Shown one piece after another: positions 21,358-34,129 of a stretch of 64,000 bases of DNA. The translations under genes were made by a program, and so were the position numbers. The stretch's first letter is position 1; each line of letters begins with the position of its first letter. The notes beneath the pieces were generated by a model. It was given only the letters and a program-made list of their open reading frames with translations. It searched no databases and was not told the origin of the DNA. Origin of the DNA: Taxillus chinensis (lineage: Eukaryota; Streptophyta; Magnoliopsida; Santalales; Loranthaceae); the NCBI GenBank assembly GCA_023512835.1, contig CM042088.1, positions 30,901,164 to 30,965,163 on the forward strand, given 5' to 3'.

Positions 21358-24061
21358 TTAGCTCCATTGTCTCTTTGCATCGTAAAGGTGGAGTGTTGGC
21401 TCCAATGTTTGTCCACGATTAAGAACGATTTGATGAAATGACAAACAAAGGCTCCCAGCTATCTCCATCCAGCCGTTGTGGCACTTGCTTCTTGCCCCGG
21501 AATGTCGCCTTGAGTTTCTCGGTAGAGCGCAGGGGTGTGATACCCAACTCTTCATATAGTCCGGCTTTCTTCACGGCTTCGGTTAGTCGAGACACAGAGG
21601 TTCCCATTGATTCTTCCTAACGAAGTGCTCCACAATCTGATGAGAATCAATGAGAATCATCTCGCTTGGATTGAATCATGAAGACGGCCATCATGAAGTG
21701 TGGCGACATGATCCGGTACGGAATGAGGATGGTTGAGAGAGTTTTCCATGGCTTGCTATCTTCGGCGAGTCCGTCGATGTAAGTCTGAATTAACTCCACA
21801 CCGGGAAGATAGCCCTCATTCCAACATGGCGAGAACTTCAAACAAGTGCCCATCTTCGTAAAGAGATGGAAACGGCCTCATCTCCATTTTAGCGGCTCTC
21901 GAGAAGTTATCAATGTCTTCGTAGTAAAGAGTCCTTTCTCCGAACAAAGAGTCCGAATGTCGGACGGAGAGAAAGGATACATTTCGAAAGACATCTTCTC
22001 TCGACGACGACGCAAAGATAGGCCTTCATTGCCTTGCGCAAGCTTCCATCCGCATCGGACGGGTCAAACTCCGCATAGGATGGGAGGAAGGTACCAGCTG
22101 GGATGAAGAGGATGGAGGAGGAGCCGGAGGTGCGATGGAGGAGCTAGGTTGAGAGAAGCGGCTTCGTTTGGGAATTTGAACTCCCTTGAAGCACCGAAGT
22201 GGCAGGTCGGCTTCTCGGTCCGGGAAGATGGTTGTGGGGCGAAGGAGTAGATGGATCGGATGACACTTTCTCCCCCGGTTTGGCGGATCGCCGGGAAGCA
22301 ACGGGAGGACGAGCCATCGTATGCGCCGGATCCGCGAAGGAAGTAGATAGTGAATGAACGGAGGTGGCGACAAGATCCATTTTCTGCTCAATGGAAGTGG
22401 AGGAGTCGGTGAGGGCGGAGAGTAGTTGGGCGCCGAGGGCATCAACTTTGGCGGCGATGGCGGAAATTTGGGCGCTTTGAGCGTGAGCATGGCGGTCCAG
22501 TGAGCGGAAAGCACAGCATCGGAGTGGACCGTGCCAAAGAGGCACGCCCAAGGGCTAACTCTGGAGCTTTGGAGGACTCCCCCGCATGAACGGGAGCAGG
22601 AGTGCGGTGGGCGGAGGAGTCCGCAGGAGTAGCGAAGCAGAAGCAGGAGCATCCGGAGCATCAGAGGCATCCGGAGCTTCGGAGGCATCCGGAGCATTGG
22701 AGGCATCCGGAGCAAGAGACCCGCTTTGACCAGACAAGTCAACTACGGGAATCGCGGCGGCAGGAGAAGAGGGCCCAGCCTTAGCAGGAGAAGGACTTCG
22801 GGTAGCAGGGACTGGGCCTGAGGGTGTAGGGAACGACACATCGGGAATGGCGGCCGGCGTAAGAAAGCCGTGGTCCGATTCCGGATGATCATAGTCTCCG
22901 GGGATTGGGTATTGCGTGTGTAAAACACCCGGAGATCGTTGTCGGGAATGGAGGAGGTGTGGGCTAAGCTGAAACGGAGCCAGAGGTCCGTTAAGGTGAC
23001 GGCGGAGAGATGGTCAAGGTAATCTCGGGGTTGAGGTAGAGGAGGCAAGGGGGCTTCAGGAGAAGCAGCCGGGACATCAGCGGTGGCGACGGCAACAGCG
23101 GTATCAACCGCAGCAGCTATAGCGGATGTGGAGGGAGTGGGAACATCAGCAGCAGAGGGGGCGGAGGAAATAGCTTTAGACGCACTGCGTTGAGAGGGCC
23201 CCGCAACCTCGGACGGTTCAGCACGGACGCTGGGCTGGGAGGCCCGTGAGTGGGAGGGCGCAGCTACGGACCGAATCCGGGAGGATCGGTGTACAGAACT
23301 GACCTCGGGGGCTTGGCTGTCGGAGGGGTCACCAACGAGCCGCCTTGTTGTTCCGAGGCGGGCGAGCGCGGAGAGCTACCGTGGGTCGGCGAGCGGTCAT
23401 GTTTCCGTCCGGCGTAAGGTGACGAAGATAAAGAGCCGAGGGAAACGAGACAGCATCAACTCGGGCGAAATGGTCCGGACGAAGATGCCGGAAGACAATG
23501 CTGAGGATGCGCCCATAGGAATGGTTTTTGGGACCATTCTGTAGCAAACGAAATAAGAACATCCCCCAATCCATCGGAAGACCTTCAAAAACGCCGTACA
23601 TGGCCAGTAGAAGATCGTACGGAACTGAGTCCAGGGCTGATGTGCGAGCCGGAGGCATCGACTTAGAATAGTCGCCATACATCGATAGCGACCCTGGAAG
23701 GATTTCACCTTGTATTCCTTCCCTTTGGTTGTGCACCCCATAGAAGCCGCCATCGGTTCGGCATCCGGACGCTGTGGTTCACCAAGAGGAAGGTGAAGAG
23801 CGGCGCGGAGAACAGCCGGAGTGATGATGATGGATTCGCCGCGGACATGAGAGGTTATGGAATCGGTAGTGCGGCGAATCCGTTGGTAATACTCAAGAAT
23901 GTCATCGATAAGAAGATCGATGGGATTGGAGACCAGGTTGAGTATGTGCGAGGCTTCAAGAAGAGGGCGAAGATGGTGAAACCAATCCGGAGGATTAGAA
24001 ACAGCATTCCAATCAACTAGATGGCCAGGATTAACGCCGGAAAGAAAGATTCGGGTGCCAT
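21358..24061 (-). pseudogene. Sirevirus ORF3 (envelope-like position), copy 1, frame-broken
   Basis: This is the counterpart of the ORF at 57162-59872. The minus-strand ATG is at 24061-24059 in good context (GCAATGGC). The N-terminal part reads SGVNPGHLVDW, then LLEASHILNL, then a LLIDDILEYYQRI helix and ESIIITPAVLR. A long Ala/Ser/Pro-rich middle (about 23350-22560) follows, then a predicted coiled coil with QISAIAAKVDALGAQL, and a C-terminal block (PGVELIQTYIDG, PWKTLSTILIPYRIMSP, KKAGLYEELGITPL). The reading moves between frames several times, at places where the other copy has an extra base in CAG or CTG. In SIRE1 of soybean the ORF at this position has been compared to envelope genes. 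Its function is unproven, and many copies resemble a 'putative plant transposon protein' domain. Confidence 0.7.
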
Positions 24062-25757
24062 TGCAGATTTGATGGGAAGGAAAAGAGGAAAGGTGAGGTC
24101 TTGACAGTAGAAGGAGCAACGAGAGGGTTAGGGATTTGAAATAAGCAATACTCGTGCTTCGCAGAGAATGATCCGAACATATAAGACCAAGTCCACAAAT
24201 GTCGGCGGGTCTAGGAATGTGGGAGTGAGGTGGAGACCCGCGCGACATGCCGATGTCATTTGTCCGGATATCGAGGCGTCTCCGAATAAAACGATGTCGT
24301 GGAGACCGCATGACCAAGTAGCGATGACAACTGGTTGCCATCCAGAGAAGTGTGTGTGCAACCCGAGATAGGCATTTAATGAATCATCATTATTCCTCCT
24401 CAAAAGCATGCGACATATGAGTATACGTGGATTGTCACAATTGAACAAAGTCGGAGTCCGGAGGAAAGAGCCGACACTCATCCGGAGTTAATAATATTCG
24501 TGAAAGAGTATCCGGATGAATAATAGACCTTGTCCGTCGTAAACGAGTTTGGTGAGAATGTAGAGTAGATTCCTTTGCGATCAATAAGTCGAAGAGAAGA
24601 GAAGTACCACAACACTTCAAATCCGAGACTATGGACTGGATTTATCAATACGATTGCAAAGAAAATCTGAACCTGTAGCTAAATAAAAATATACCGAAAA
24701 TACAAAAGCTTAACAGGCAAAGATTAGTACGGATTAGAGAAGATAATCAATGAAAAACAACATAATCCGAACTAATAAGAAACAGAACTCATGCATGGCT
24801 AAGAATGTAGTAGACGTACGCAATGTGAACTTGATCAATATTACTGAGTCAGGGCATATGTCGGATAGCAATACACAGGTTCATATAGGTCAACATAGCG
24901 AAACCGTCTTGCCGAACAACCGTAGCTAAGATTAATTAAAGGTCAAATGATTTGGCTTCATTAGGATTCATGAGTGTGAGATGAAAAGGTGAACACATGT
25001 CCAAAGAATGCAGATGATTAATCGATTAAAATGCATGGTTGAAGGAAGAACATACATCCACACATGCCACTTTTCCGATTTAAAACAAGCATGTCCAGTC
25101 GGATCCGGAAGTAATAGCGTAGAGAAGGGAGAATCCGAGACATATTAGGGGTTCATTGCTGCTCCCCCGTAGATCATTTAATCCTCTCAATGAAAAGCTC
25201 CCCCTCGGATAGACGATCAAGGAAAAAGGTCATGAGACATATACGGGGGGTATTCCTGAATAAAATATAAAGCATTTTCTCCCCGTAGATTGTGCAATCC
25301 TCTCGGTTGACCGTTCCAATTTGTAGTTCAAGACTGTCTATCTTATTAGAAGACTATACTTGAAGCGGATCAGAATGCGTTTGTGTATTCATCCACCAGG
25401 CATTCCAAGCTAGCCCATTTCACTCCTTCAACTATGCACGTTAATGGAGTAATCTAAATGAACATGCTTTGATCATGTGGTGATTAATGGATATGAAGAT
25501 CATGAATCCGACCGAGGTAAATCATATAAACTGTAATTATGTTAGCTTTAAACGACTTCAGTCGGGAAACGCAAGCATCCCCCCCAATATGAGGTTGAGA
25601 TTAACATCGAAACATGGAACCGTGGAGTCGGTAAGTATGATCAGCAATGCGATCGGTGAGTTTCTACTACTTTCGGTAAACATACAATGCATGGTTTGTG
25701 AGAGAATATCTTGTTGTGAAATTTAAATGAGAAACTATGCAGAGAAGTCGAGCATAC
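24062..25757 (-). other. Sirevirus non-coding spacer between pol and ORF3, copy 1
   Basis: It matches 55494-57161 of copy 2 in reverse orientation. It carries several purine-run motifs on the minus strand (near 25160, 25200, 25240 and 25280) that resemble extra polypurine tracts. A short frame at 24128-24481 is conserved in both copies, but as both belong to one family this alone does not prove that it is coding. Confidence 0.6.
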
Positions 25758-27289
25758 CTAGTTGGAAGAGTAGTTCGAAAACCTCGCATCAGGGAGGGGC
25801 TTTGTAAATATGTCTGCTAATTGATCTTCGGTGGCAACATGTTCCGGTGAAATATGCTTTTTAAGAACATGATCGCGTATGAAGTGATACCTGACCTCAA
25901 TGTGCTTCGTCTTAGGATGCATGACAGGATTGTTGCTGATGGCAATTGCACTAGTGTTGTCACGGTAAAGTGGAATAGAGGACATGTTGAATCCGTAGTC
26001 GGTAAGTTGACTTTGCATCCAAAGTAGGCGTGCGCAGCAACTTCCAGCCGATATATTCCGCCTCGCAGTAGAGGTTGATACGGAATTCGCTTTCTTGAAC
26101 CATGAGATCAATCTATTTCCAAGAAACCGACACGTACCGCTTGTGCTTTTCTGTCGATGCGACATCCAGCGAAGTCGGCATCGAGTACCCTGATAAGGTG
26201 AAGTTGGACTCCTTTGGGTACCGAGTCCCAAATTCATCGTCCCTTTGAGATACCTTAAGATCCGTTTTACATGAAGCATATGTGACTCCTTGGGATTCGC
26301 CTGATATCGTGCACAAATGCAAGTTGCAAACATAATGTCCGGGCGACTTGTCGTAAGATAGAGCAAGGATCCGATCATCCCTCTTGTAGTCAGTCACATT
26401 TACCGATATGCCGTCCATATCCGGATCTAACTTGGCACCGACAGGCATTGGAGTTTTGACGGGAGATGAACCTTCCATACCAAACTTCTTAATAAGATCG
26501 CGAGTGTACTTAGCCTGATTGATAAAGATTCCTTCCTTTAATTGTTTGACTTCAATTCCAAGGAAGTAGGACGGTTCTCCCATCATGCTCATTTCAAACT
26601 TGCCTGTCATCAACTTAGCAAACTCTTCACAAAGCTTCGGATTTGTTGATCCGAAAATGATATCGTCCACGTATATTTGTACGATCGAGTGTGTCCTTTC
26701 TCTTGTCGTAGAAATAGGGTGGTATCTATCTTCCCTTTTTTGGAAGTTATGAGCAAGTAGGAATTCCGACGATGTGTCGTACCAGGCTCGGGGAGCTTGC
26801 TTCAAACCATATAGAGCTTTCGAAGTTTGTAGACAAGATGTCCTGCCTTAGGTTCAATGAAGCCGGGAGGTTGTTCAACATACACCTCCTCTTGAAGGTC
26901 TCCATTCAGGAATGCGCTCTTGACGTCCATTTGATAAACTATGAAGTTTTCATATGAAGCATACGCCGAAACATTCGGATTGCCTCAAGTCTTGCGACCG
27001 GAGCAAAGGTTTCATCATAATCTATTCCCTCTTCTTGACGATATCCTTTGGCTACCAGTCGCTTTGTTCCTGGATTACTATTCCATCCGTATCAAGTTTG
27101 TTCCGGAACACCCATTTAACGCCAATGACTTGCTGAGACTTAGGCCTTGGTACTAAGGTCCACACATTATTTCTCTTAAATTGATTCAGTTCTTCTTGCA
27201 TGGCTTCTATCCAGTTTGAATCCTGAAGAGCTTCATCTACCACCTTTGGTTCTATTTGAGATAGAAAGCATGAGTGAAGACTCATGTTT
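25758..27289 (-). pseudogene. Sirevirus pol, reverse transcriptase and RNase H part, copy 1
   Basis: Minus-strand motifs in order are ALQDSNWIEAMQEELNQF, a WTLVPRP block, a VIGVKWVFR block, [10 protein letters not shown], the catalytic [10 protein letters not shown] (about 26675-26645), [10 protein letters not shown], then RNase H pieces [38 protein letters not shown] and the pol C terminus [14 protein letters not shown]. Several 1-base losses split it into frames (25758-26378, 26113-26805, 27052-27285). The N-terminal edge of RT is cut from the integrase by the nested gypsy element. The protein copies element RNA into DNA, but this copy cannot be read through as given. Confidence 0.85.
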
Positions 27290-27294
27290 GAGGT

Positions 27295-29226
27295 TGTAAG
27301 ACCCGTACCTTAAGTTAGTCACGTTAGTCACGGTTTTGCCTTACGAGTAGAGTTTTTCTAGATTTTGACCTAGTGAATGGGCTCAAATGAATTCACGTGC
27401 AAAAGGAAAGATGCTTAGAATGATGTCCTCTATCTACCACAGAAGTTTCAGGCCAAACGGACGTGTATGTGAGGTGCACGTGATATGGGTCCAATTCACG
27501 TGCAAGTGTGATTGTCTTTAAATGATGCAAGGAGGCTAGGGGTGAAGTTTGAGAGCATTTGGAGTCCATTTGGAGTTGCACGTGAATTGGGAATTCACGT
27601 GCAAATTGGCGTGCAGCCATATTTTTGCATGGTTCCCTTGGTTTTGACATTCTAATGATCTTTCTCCAAAGGACCATGTTGAAATTCCAGTATTTTGGCC
27701 TATATGGGTGCGGAAAGGTGCTAACTTGTGTGATCAAAACTACGTCGTTTTGATCCTTGGGTTTACTTAATCAAAACTACGTCGTTTTGATGTGGGTAGT
27801 GTCATATAAGGAGGGCTTGAGTTTGAATTTAGGGTTCTTGTGTTCTTCCTTGCTGCACTGCTGCGAAGAGAGAGAGAGAGAGAGGATCTCCGGGCGTTGC
27901 CGTGGTGGTTCGCGTCGTTGGAAGGTGTCTAGCGTAGAGGATAGGACAAGAGCCTGAGGTAGGGATTTATGTTCTTCCTAACTCCCCTCTGTTTTAGGAT
28001 ATACACCTATATATATATGTAAATCCATATAGGTGTGATCTCCATATGGATGTTGGCCTTCGGTGGCATGTTTTGTTGATTCGATGTTAATTTGGCCTAG
28101 GATTTTTTCTGGGTTTGTTTATGCCCACTATGTGTTTGATGAAATGTCCGTGAGGCCTGCACACTATGTGTTTGATGAAATGTCCGTGAGGCCTGCATGC
28201 CATGTATTCAATATAATGCCTGTGAGACCTGGTATATGGGTGTTCAATGATATGCTGTGCGGCCGGTGTGTCTGTGCTTGATTTGTATTTGGTTTTAAGC
28301 CTAGGCTGATGTGTGTGGCTTGTATCGACCATGTTAGTCCTTCCGAGATAAAGTGTAAATCTGTCTTGAGCTACATGTTGAGATGTAATGTTATGTTGTT
28401 CGTTGGTCCGTTTGAGGCCGAGGCGAGATTTGGGCCGGGCACAATAGCTGGACCCTTTGAGATTTGGCCAGGACGTGGTCCGAGTCTCGGTGTAGCACTC
28501 ACGACGGTGGGCTAAGTCTACACCCATTCCTGAGGGTAGATATGGCGCCCGAGGAGGTGGTTGACCATATCCGACTCGGGTGGAAAATGTTGCATTGGTG
28601 TCCATGCAACGTTCGCCTGAATGTGGTATGTCATGTCGCCGTGGTGGCGGGTGTCCTCGCCCTTCGGTGCGGGTTCGGTAAAGAGTGTTTCTTGGGTGAT
28701 GTTTCTTGCTTTAGCCTTAGGCACGACACGAGCACAAGCATACACATATCATGCATGTTGTACGGTGGGGCGGGTCCGGGAGACCGGATCCCTACCGAGC
28801 GTGGTTTGCTCACCCCTCCTATAAACCGATTCTTTTGCGGGGTTTAGCGGGCGGTAGGTGAAGGCCAGGAGCTAGGCCCCTGAGGCCGAAAGTTTTATAT
28901 TATTTCCTTGTTGTACTTTGGTTTTATGTGTTTGGATTTTGGTTTGGTTTTATTTATGGCTTTATAGGGGTTTTTCCCCGGCCGGGTTGTAATAAACATT
29001 TAGCCTTTGAAATGAAATAAAATGAGGTGTTGTTATTCAATTTGTGTTTGTGTGCATGGTTTGGGAGCGGAGCATGCCCCTTGGCATGTTGGCTTGATCA
29101 TGCGGGTTTGGGACAAGACCCGTGCTAGAGGTCCTTTTAAGGTGCTTGCACCAACCCCTTGTCCCTTCGGGTGCGGGCATGGGCGGTCCTACTCCTTTTC
29201 CGGTGGAAGGAAATTGGGGCGTGACA
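27295..29226 (+). repeat. Nested chromovirus 5' LTR
   Basis: It starts TGTAAGACCCGTACC and ends GGGGCGTGACA. U3 has five CACTGT-free G-boxes (CACGTG at 27394, 27477, 27497, 27579 and 27596), two near-palindromes with an ACGT core (27733-27754 and 27770-27791), and a TATA box at 27804-27810. A GA microsatellite (about 27867-27884) follows in the leader. A polyadenylation signal AATAAA lies at 28991-28996. Confidence 0.92.
27394..27810 (+). promoter_or_regulatory. Chromovirus LTR promoter with G-box cluster and TATA box
   Basis: Five CACGTG G-boxes fall within 208 bp. Two of them form a perfect 13-bp inverted repeat TTGCACGTGAATT around GGG (27576-27604). Two ATCAAAAC-N6-GTTTTGAT near-palindromes precede the ATATAAG TATA box. 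G-boxes are bound by plant bZIP and bHLH factors. The same set is in the right LTR (palindrome at 34862-34890; TATA at 35089-35098). Confidence 0.65.
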
Positions 29227-29229
29227 ATA

Positions 29230-29240
29230 TGGTATCGAGC
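29230..29240 (+). promoter_or_regulatory. Nested chromovirus primer binding site, one base short
   Basis: It reads TGGTATCGAGC, that is, the initiator tRNA-Met site lacking the A of its CAG. It starts three bases after the 5' LTR, as expected. The loss of this base would impair priming if real. Confidence 0.85.
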
Positions 29241-29665
29241 GATAGTTCATGGTCTAGTGGACCTAGGATAGTGGGGAGGCCTGGCGCTTCGAGACTCTTA
29301 GGAGGCGATATAGGACACGCCGATCAACGTGGTCTATCTGGTTTTCCGGGGTGTACTCGGGGGTAGTTAGACCAAGGAGTAGGGCACTTGCATTTGGGTT
29401 GAGGGTGCATACATGCGTTGGCATTAGGGCACTAGTTTAATTTCGTATGAGTATTGTGATTGGACATGCTATGTTCTTGAAACTTGTTCTTGTGAAATTC
29501 GGTGATTTTTTCGTGAGACTTGTTGCTATGAATAGGCTGTGTGTACTTCGTGACTTTCCGTGTGTTTAAATGTAAGATGTTGCTTGAGTACCTCATGGCC
29601 CATGGGGATGAGGGTGTGGAGAGCTTGAGGGAAGCGATCCTAGTTTGGTTTAAATTATGTAGACG

Positions 29666-30960
29666 ATGCCTCCTAGGAGAGTAACCCGAGCTACTCCACT
29701 GTAGAAGATGAATCTTCCGCCCGTCTTGGAGAGGGAAGAGGACGGCGTGTAGAGGGCGATGATCCCCTGGAGCGGATCATGGCCCAAGTCCGGGCCCTAA
29801 GTGAGAACGTGCAGGCATGCGTGAGGACCTCGGGGAGAGATCCTAAACGAGGTGCGTCGGAGATGATGGCACGACAGCGGTGCCACCCTCTCCACCCCGT
29901 GAGGCGAACCTCCGTGTAGGCGGGAAGTGCCGGTGAGGCGGGAAGAGGGAGACGTGTTGACACGGTTCCAAAGGAACATCCACCAAGGTTCAAGGGAGGA
30001 ACCGAACCTCTAGGAGCAGGGCACCGGCGGATCGAGCATGTGTTCTCCTTTCTTCGACCCCGGGAGGAAGACAAAGTGAGACTAGCGGTCCGGCGGTTGG
30101 AGGAGGAAGCCTTGGAATGGTGGCTTAGCATCTCGGAAGCCGGGACATGGAGACCATGGCCTGGAACGAGTTCCTCCAGTGTTCCATGAGGGTTCTTTCC
30201 GAGTCATTGCGGTGGCGAAGCGGGAGGAGTTCGGCGGCACTGGAGCGGGGATCGCGCTCGGTGGCCAGTATGAGCGAGATTTCCGAGGGCTGAGTCGGTT
30301 TGCTCCGAAGCAATATCAAGGGAGGACCGAAGGCCCATAAGTTTACCATGGGTCTCAAACCCGCCCCGAAGCAAAAGGGTGGAGATGCGGCGCAAGACCT
30401 ATCTTGAGCCGTGGACACCGCCAAGATTGTTGAGAGGGATTAGAGGAGGGAAGACGGGCTCACCGGGAGCGGATGGGGCAAAGCGCGCGCGACAAGCACG
30501 GTGATACCAAGAGGCGAAGGTTGAGCCCGGGGTGGGACTTTTCCCAAGGATGGGGGCCAAGCTTAATGGCTCCGCCCGGATCCCGTTACCTTGGAGGACA
30601 GGGAGTCTTCTGGGAACTTCCCAAGCGGGTGTACCGTTGTGGCCTGTCGGGGGCACGTCAACGTGAGTGCCCCAAACAGCACTTGACGTGTCATAGGGTG
30701 GGAAGGTGGGACACATCAGCAAGGTGTGTTTCGAGGAGGGGGGGGGGGGGGGGGGAGCTGGAAGCTTAGCACAAGGGAGCGGGGGTGGGACCCACTTGGG
30801 CCCCGGCCTAAGCCGGCACATTCGTGGCAGGCCGGTCGAGTCGGTTCCGGTCACACTAGGCCACGGGGAGAGGCAACCACAAGGAGGATCGGAGGGCGTC
30901 CCGGTGGACTCGGAGCGGGAGCAAAAGGGAAGGCAAGTGAGGTAGTGGTGGGGCGAGGCC
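29666..30960 (+). pseudogene. Nested chromovirus gag (frame-broken)
   Basis: A start codon at 29666 begins MPPRRVTRAT, followed within a dozen codons by a stop. A Retrotrans_gag domain is clear at about 29955-30150, with PPRFKGG, IEHVFSFL, KVRLAVRRLEEEALEWW. Around 30620-30730 two zinc-knuckle regions can be read in pieces (RCGLSG, RECPK; then GHISKVC in another frame). A poly-G run at about 30740-30754 adds length uncertainty. Gag would form the particle and bind RNA. The frame breaks prevent a continuous product. Confidence 0.75.
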
Positions 30961-31033
30961 AAGGCGGGGTGTTCGCGCTTACCTCGGCACCGCCTGAAAT
31001 GGAGGAATTACCATCACCCTCAGGAAGGTGGAG

Positions 31034-31320
31034 TGGACCTTCGGTGGTTCGAGGTACTATTTTAATATCCCGCACCGTTGTTGCCGCATTGTTTGATACC
31101 GGAGCTTCGTGCTCCCTGATTGCTAAGTCCTTGGTGGAGAGCCTTGGACTTGATTGTGTGGAGGGCGATAGACCTCTGAGGGTCGAGTCCCCAATGGGAG
31201 GAGTGGAGTTGATCCACCAAATGTGTCGAGAGTGTGCGCTTACGATAGGAGAGGTTGACCTCTCATTTGATTTGTATGTAATGCCCATGAGGACCTTTAG
31301 TTTGATTCGGGGATGGATGG
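31034..31320 (+). pseudogene. Nested chromovirus protease
   Basis: One uninterrupted frame reads VVRGTILISRTVVAALFDTG followed by ASCSLI, the Asp-Thr-Gly active-site signature of retropepsins, then ESLGLDCVEG and DLYVMPMRTF. The length and layout fit the protease between gag and RT. The chain then runs out of frame before RT. Confidence 0.85.
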
Positions 31321-31499
31321 TTGATGGCCTTTCGGGCTAAGATTGGCTGTTATAGGCGACAGTATCGTTTACTACACCCGCGGATCTTCCGTACCCTAGT
31401 GGGTGAATGGGATAGGGATCTTGGGAGAGCTGGACCGACGAGGGAGCTATGGGGCAATATTACCCATAGGCTTGCCACCCTAACCTTTGAGGAGGAAGG

Positions 31500-32855
31500 T
31501 AACTTAGAGAAAAGGGTGTGGCCAGATGTAGTCGAGAATTTCCGGGATGTCTTTCCTGGGAGTTGTTGGAGTTGCCTCCACACGAAGTGTCGAGTTCACG
31601 ATTGAACCGTTGCCAGGGGTGGGACCCATCTCACAAGTAGCATACCGGATGGGACCGCTGAGTTGCGGGAGCTTCGAGAAGCGAATAAAGGAGCTGGGAG
31701 ATAAAGGTTTTATCCGTCCTAGTACCTCACCTTGGGGTGCACCGGTCTTGTTTGCTAAGAAGGCGGATGGTTCGTTGCGACTTTGCATTGATTATCGGAA
31801 GTGAATCAAGTAACGGTAAAGAACAAGTACCCTTTGCCGGGATTGATGACTTATTCGACCCAGTGAGTGGAGCACGATGGTTCTCAAAAATCGATCTGCG
31901 TTCGGGATATCATCAATTGAGGGTCGGGAGCGAAGACATCCCTAAGACGGCTTCGGGTGCGGTACGGACACTATGAGTGGCTAGTGATGCCTTTTGGGCT
32001 CACGAACGCACCCGCTGTGTTCATGCATCTAATGAATCGGTGTTTGCCCCATACTTGGATTCCTTCGTGGTGGTATTCATTGACGACATCCTTGTGTACT
32101 CCAAAACCCAAGCCGAGCATGAGGAGCACTTGGCCGTGGTGTGCAGGTACTACGAGATCATCACTTGTATGCTAAATTTAGCAAGTGTGACTTCCGGATG
32201 CGAGAGGTGCATTTTCTTGGGCATGTAGTATCCGCCGAAGGAGTTAGAGTGGACCCAACCAAGATTGAGTCCGTAGCATCTTGGAAGAGGCCCACAAATG
32301 TTTTTGAGATCCGGAGTTTCTTGGGTGCCGGGGGTATTACCGGCGTTTTGTGGAAGGATTTTCTCGGTTGGCGGCGCCCATGACGGCTCTTACACGGAAG
32401 GGAGCCAAATTCGAGTGGACGGACAAGTGCCGGCAGCATTCGAGGAGTTGAAGACTCGCCCGACTCTCGCCCGGTGTTGAGCCTACCGCAGAGGGAGTGC
32501 CATTCGAGGTGTATTGTGATGCGTCTCGCGTTGGGCCGGGGTGTGTTCGATGCAAGAACGCCAAGTCATAGCATATGGCTCGCGACAGTGAAGTCCCATG
32601 AGCAAAACTACCCAACACACGACCTGGAGTTAGCGAAGATTATTTTTGCCCTGAAGTCTTGGCGACATTACCTGTTGGGAGAAAGTTTGTGGTATATCCG
32701 ACCACAAAGGCCTACGATATATCTTCACCCAGGGGGGGGAGGAACCTAAATTTGCGCCAACGGAGGTGGGTCGAGTACCGCAAATGTTTGACTTCACACT
32801 CTCCTACACGCCCGGAAGGGAAATTTAGTAGCCGACGCGCTAAGTAGGAAAGGGA
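31500..32855 (+). pseudogene. Nested chromovirus reverse transcriptase and RNase H (frame-broken)
   Basis: RT motifs appear in order across shifting frames: [13 protein letters not shown] and [20 protein letters not shown], then [37 protein letters not shown], and the catalytic [12 protein letters not shown] (FIDD at 32076-32087). RNase H follows with a SFLGAGG block, a DASR-like block, [22 protein letters not shown] and, at 32829-32854, ADALSRKGK, the usual end of the connection region. At least six frame changes occur. Confidence 0.85.
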
Positions 32856-32949
32856 AAGCTGAGGTTTCCATGAGAGAATGGAAAATGATGGAGCGGTTGG
32901 CGGTGCTTCAGTGCGGCCTGCTTTCATGGGGGGAGCTATCGTGTCCTCT

Positions 32950-34060
32950 CACCGTGATACCGAGTTGTATCGGCGTGTCCGTGAGGGACGGTTAGGCGAC
33001 GTGGACTGAGGTGATCCGGGCCCGTAGAAGAGGCGGGGAGGGTCGAGGACCGGACGAAGGAGTTGAGCATGAGTGAAATTTCGGGGGCGTCTGATAGTAC
33101 CACCTCCCTTGCGTGAGGATGTCTGAGGAGTTTCATCATTCCCGTTTGGTGTACATCCAGGAGGAACTAAGATGTATCATGCCGTTCGCGCACGGTCTGG
33201 TGGCCGGGGCTGAAACGGAGTGTAGCGAGTTTGTTTCCGGTGCCTTACCCGCGTCGGCAAGTGAAGGCGAACACCAACGACCCGCCGGTCAATTGCGGCC
33301 TTTACCGTAGGCGAGTGGAAGTGGGAGCATATTACCATGGACTTCGTGACGGGCTTCTACCACTTCGGGAGGAAGGACATGATTTGGGTCATAGTGGACC
33401 GCTTGACTAAGTCGGCCCATTTCTTGGCAATTCGAGAGCGCGACTCTATCGGCACGTTAAGCCGGTTGTATGTTGATGAGATTGTCCGCTTGCACGGAGT
33501 GCCCTTGTCTATTGTTTCGAGCAAGGGGATGCGCGGTTTACATCCCGGTTTTGGGGAGGTCTCAGGAAGCATTGGGAACCCGACTTAATTTGAGTACCGC
33601 ATTCCATCCCTGAGGCCGATGGTCGGTCCGAGAGGACCATTCAAACATTGGAAGACTTGTTGAGGGCTTGTGTACTTGATTTTGGAGGATCATGGGCTTC
33701 CCACCTTCCTCTTGGTGGAGTTTGCCTATAATAACAGTTACCGCTCTTCGATTGGGATGGCCGTTTGAGGCATTGTATGGCCGACCGTGTCGGTCTCCAT
33801 TATGTTGGGCGAGAAGGCTGGAGAGGCAGCTTTGTTAGGACCTCAATTGGTCCAGGAGGCTACGGCAAAGTTCGCTGATTCGGCAACGCCTTCTTACGGC
33901 TTCGAGCGGACGAAGTCTTATGCGGATCGCCGACGCCGACCGTTGGAGTTTTTGGTGGGAGACCACGTATTCCTTCGTGTTTCTCCACGAAGAGGGCATA
34001 AGAGATTTGGGACCGGGTCCAAGTTGTCCCCTGGTACATTGGACCGTTCGAGATTTTGAG
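32950..34060 (+). pseudogene. Nested chromovirus integrase (frame-broken)
   Basis: The zinc-binding N terminus is poorly readable. The catalytic core begins at about 33337 with MDFVTGFYHFGRKDMIWVIV, then DRLTKSAHFLAIRE and VRLHGVPLSIVS. The second Asp region is damaged (SSKGMRG where a DRD motif is usual). The C-terminal GPY/F-adjacent part is at 33787-34060 with GPQLVQEATAKF, a SYADRRRR block and LVGDHVFLRVSP. The enzyme would insert cDNA. This copy cannot give a complete protein as written. Confidence 0.8.
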
Positions 34061-34129
34061 CAGAGTTGGACCGTTGCTTATAGGTTGGCGTTACCACCTC
34101 GTTTGAGCGAGTTCATAATGTTTTCCATG

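Noticed and set aside
22026..22742. Long minus-strand Pro/Leu-rich frame
   Set aside because: It overlaps Sirevirus ORF3 in another frame of the same strand. Its composition follows from the Ala/Ser/Pro-coding repeats, so I treat it as a shadow.
29022..31288. Several frames of 100-190 codons on both strands in the chromovirus gag region
   Set aside because: They are open because the sequence is GC-rich. Only the plus-strand pieces with gag, knuckle and protease motifs make sense.
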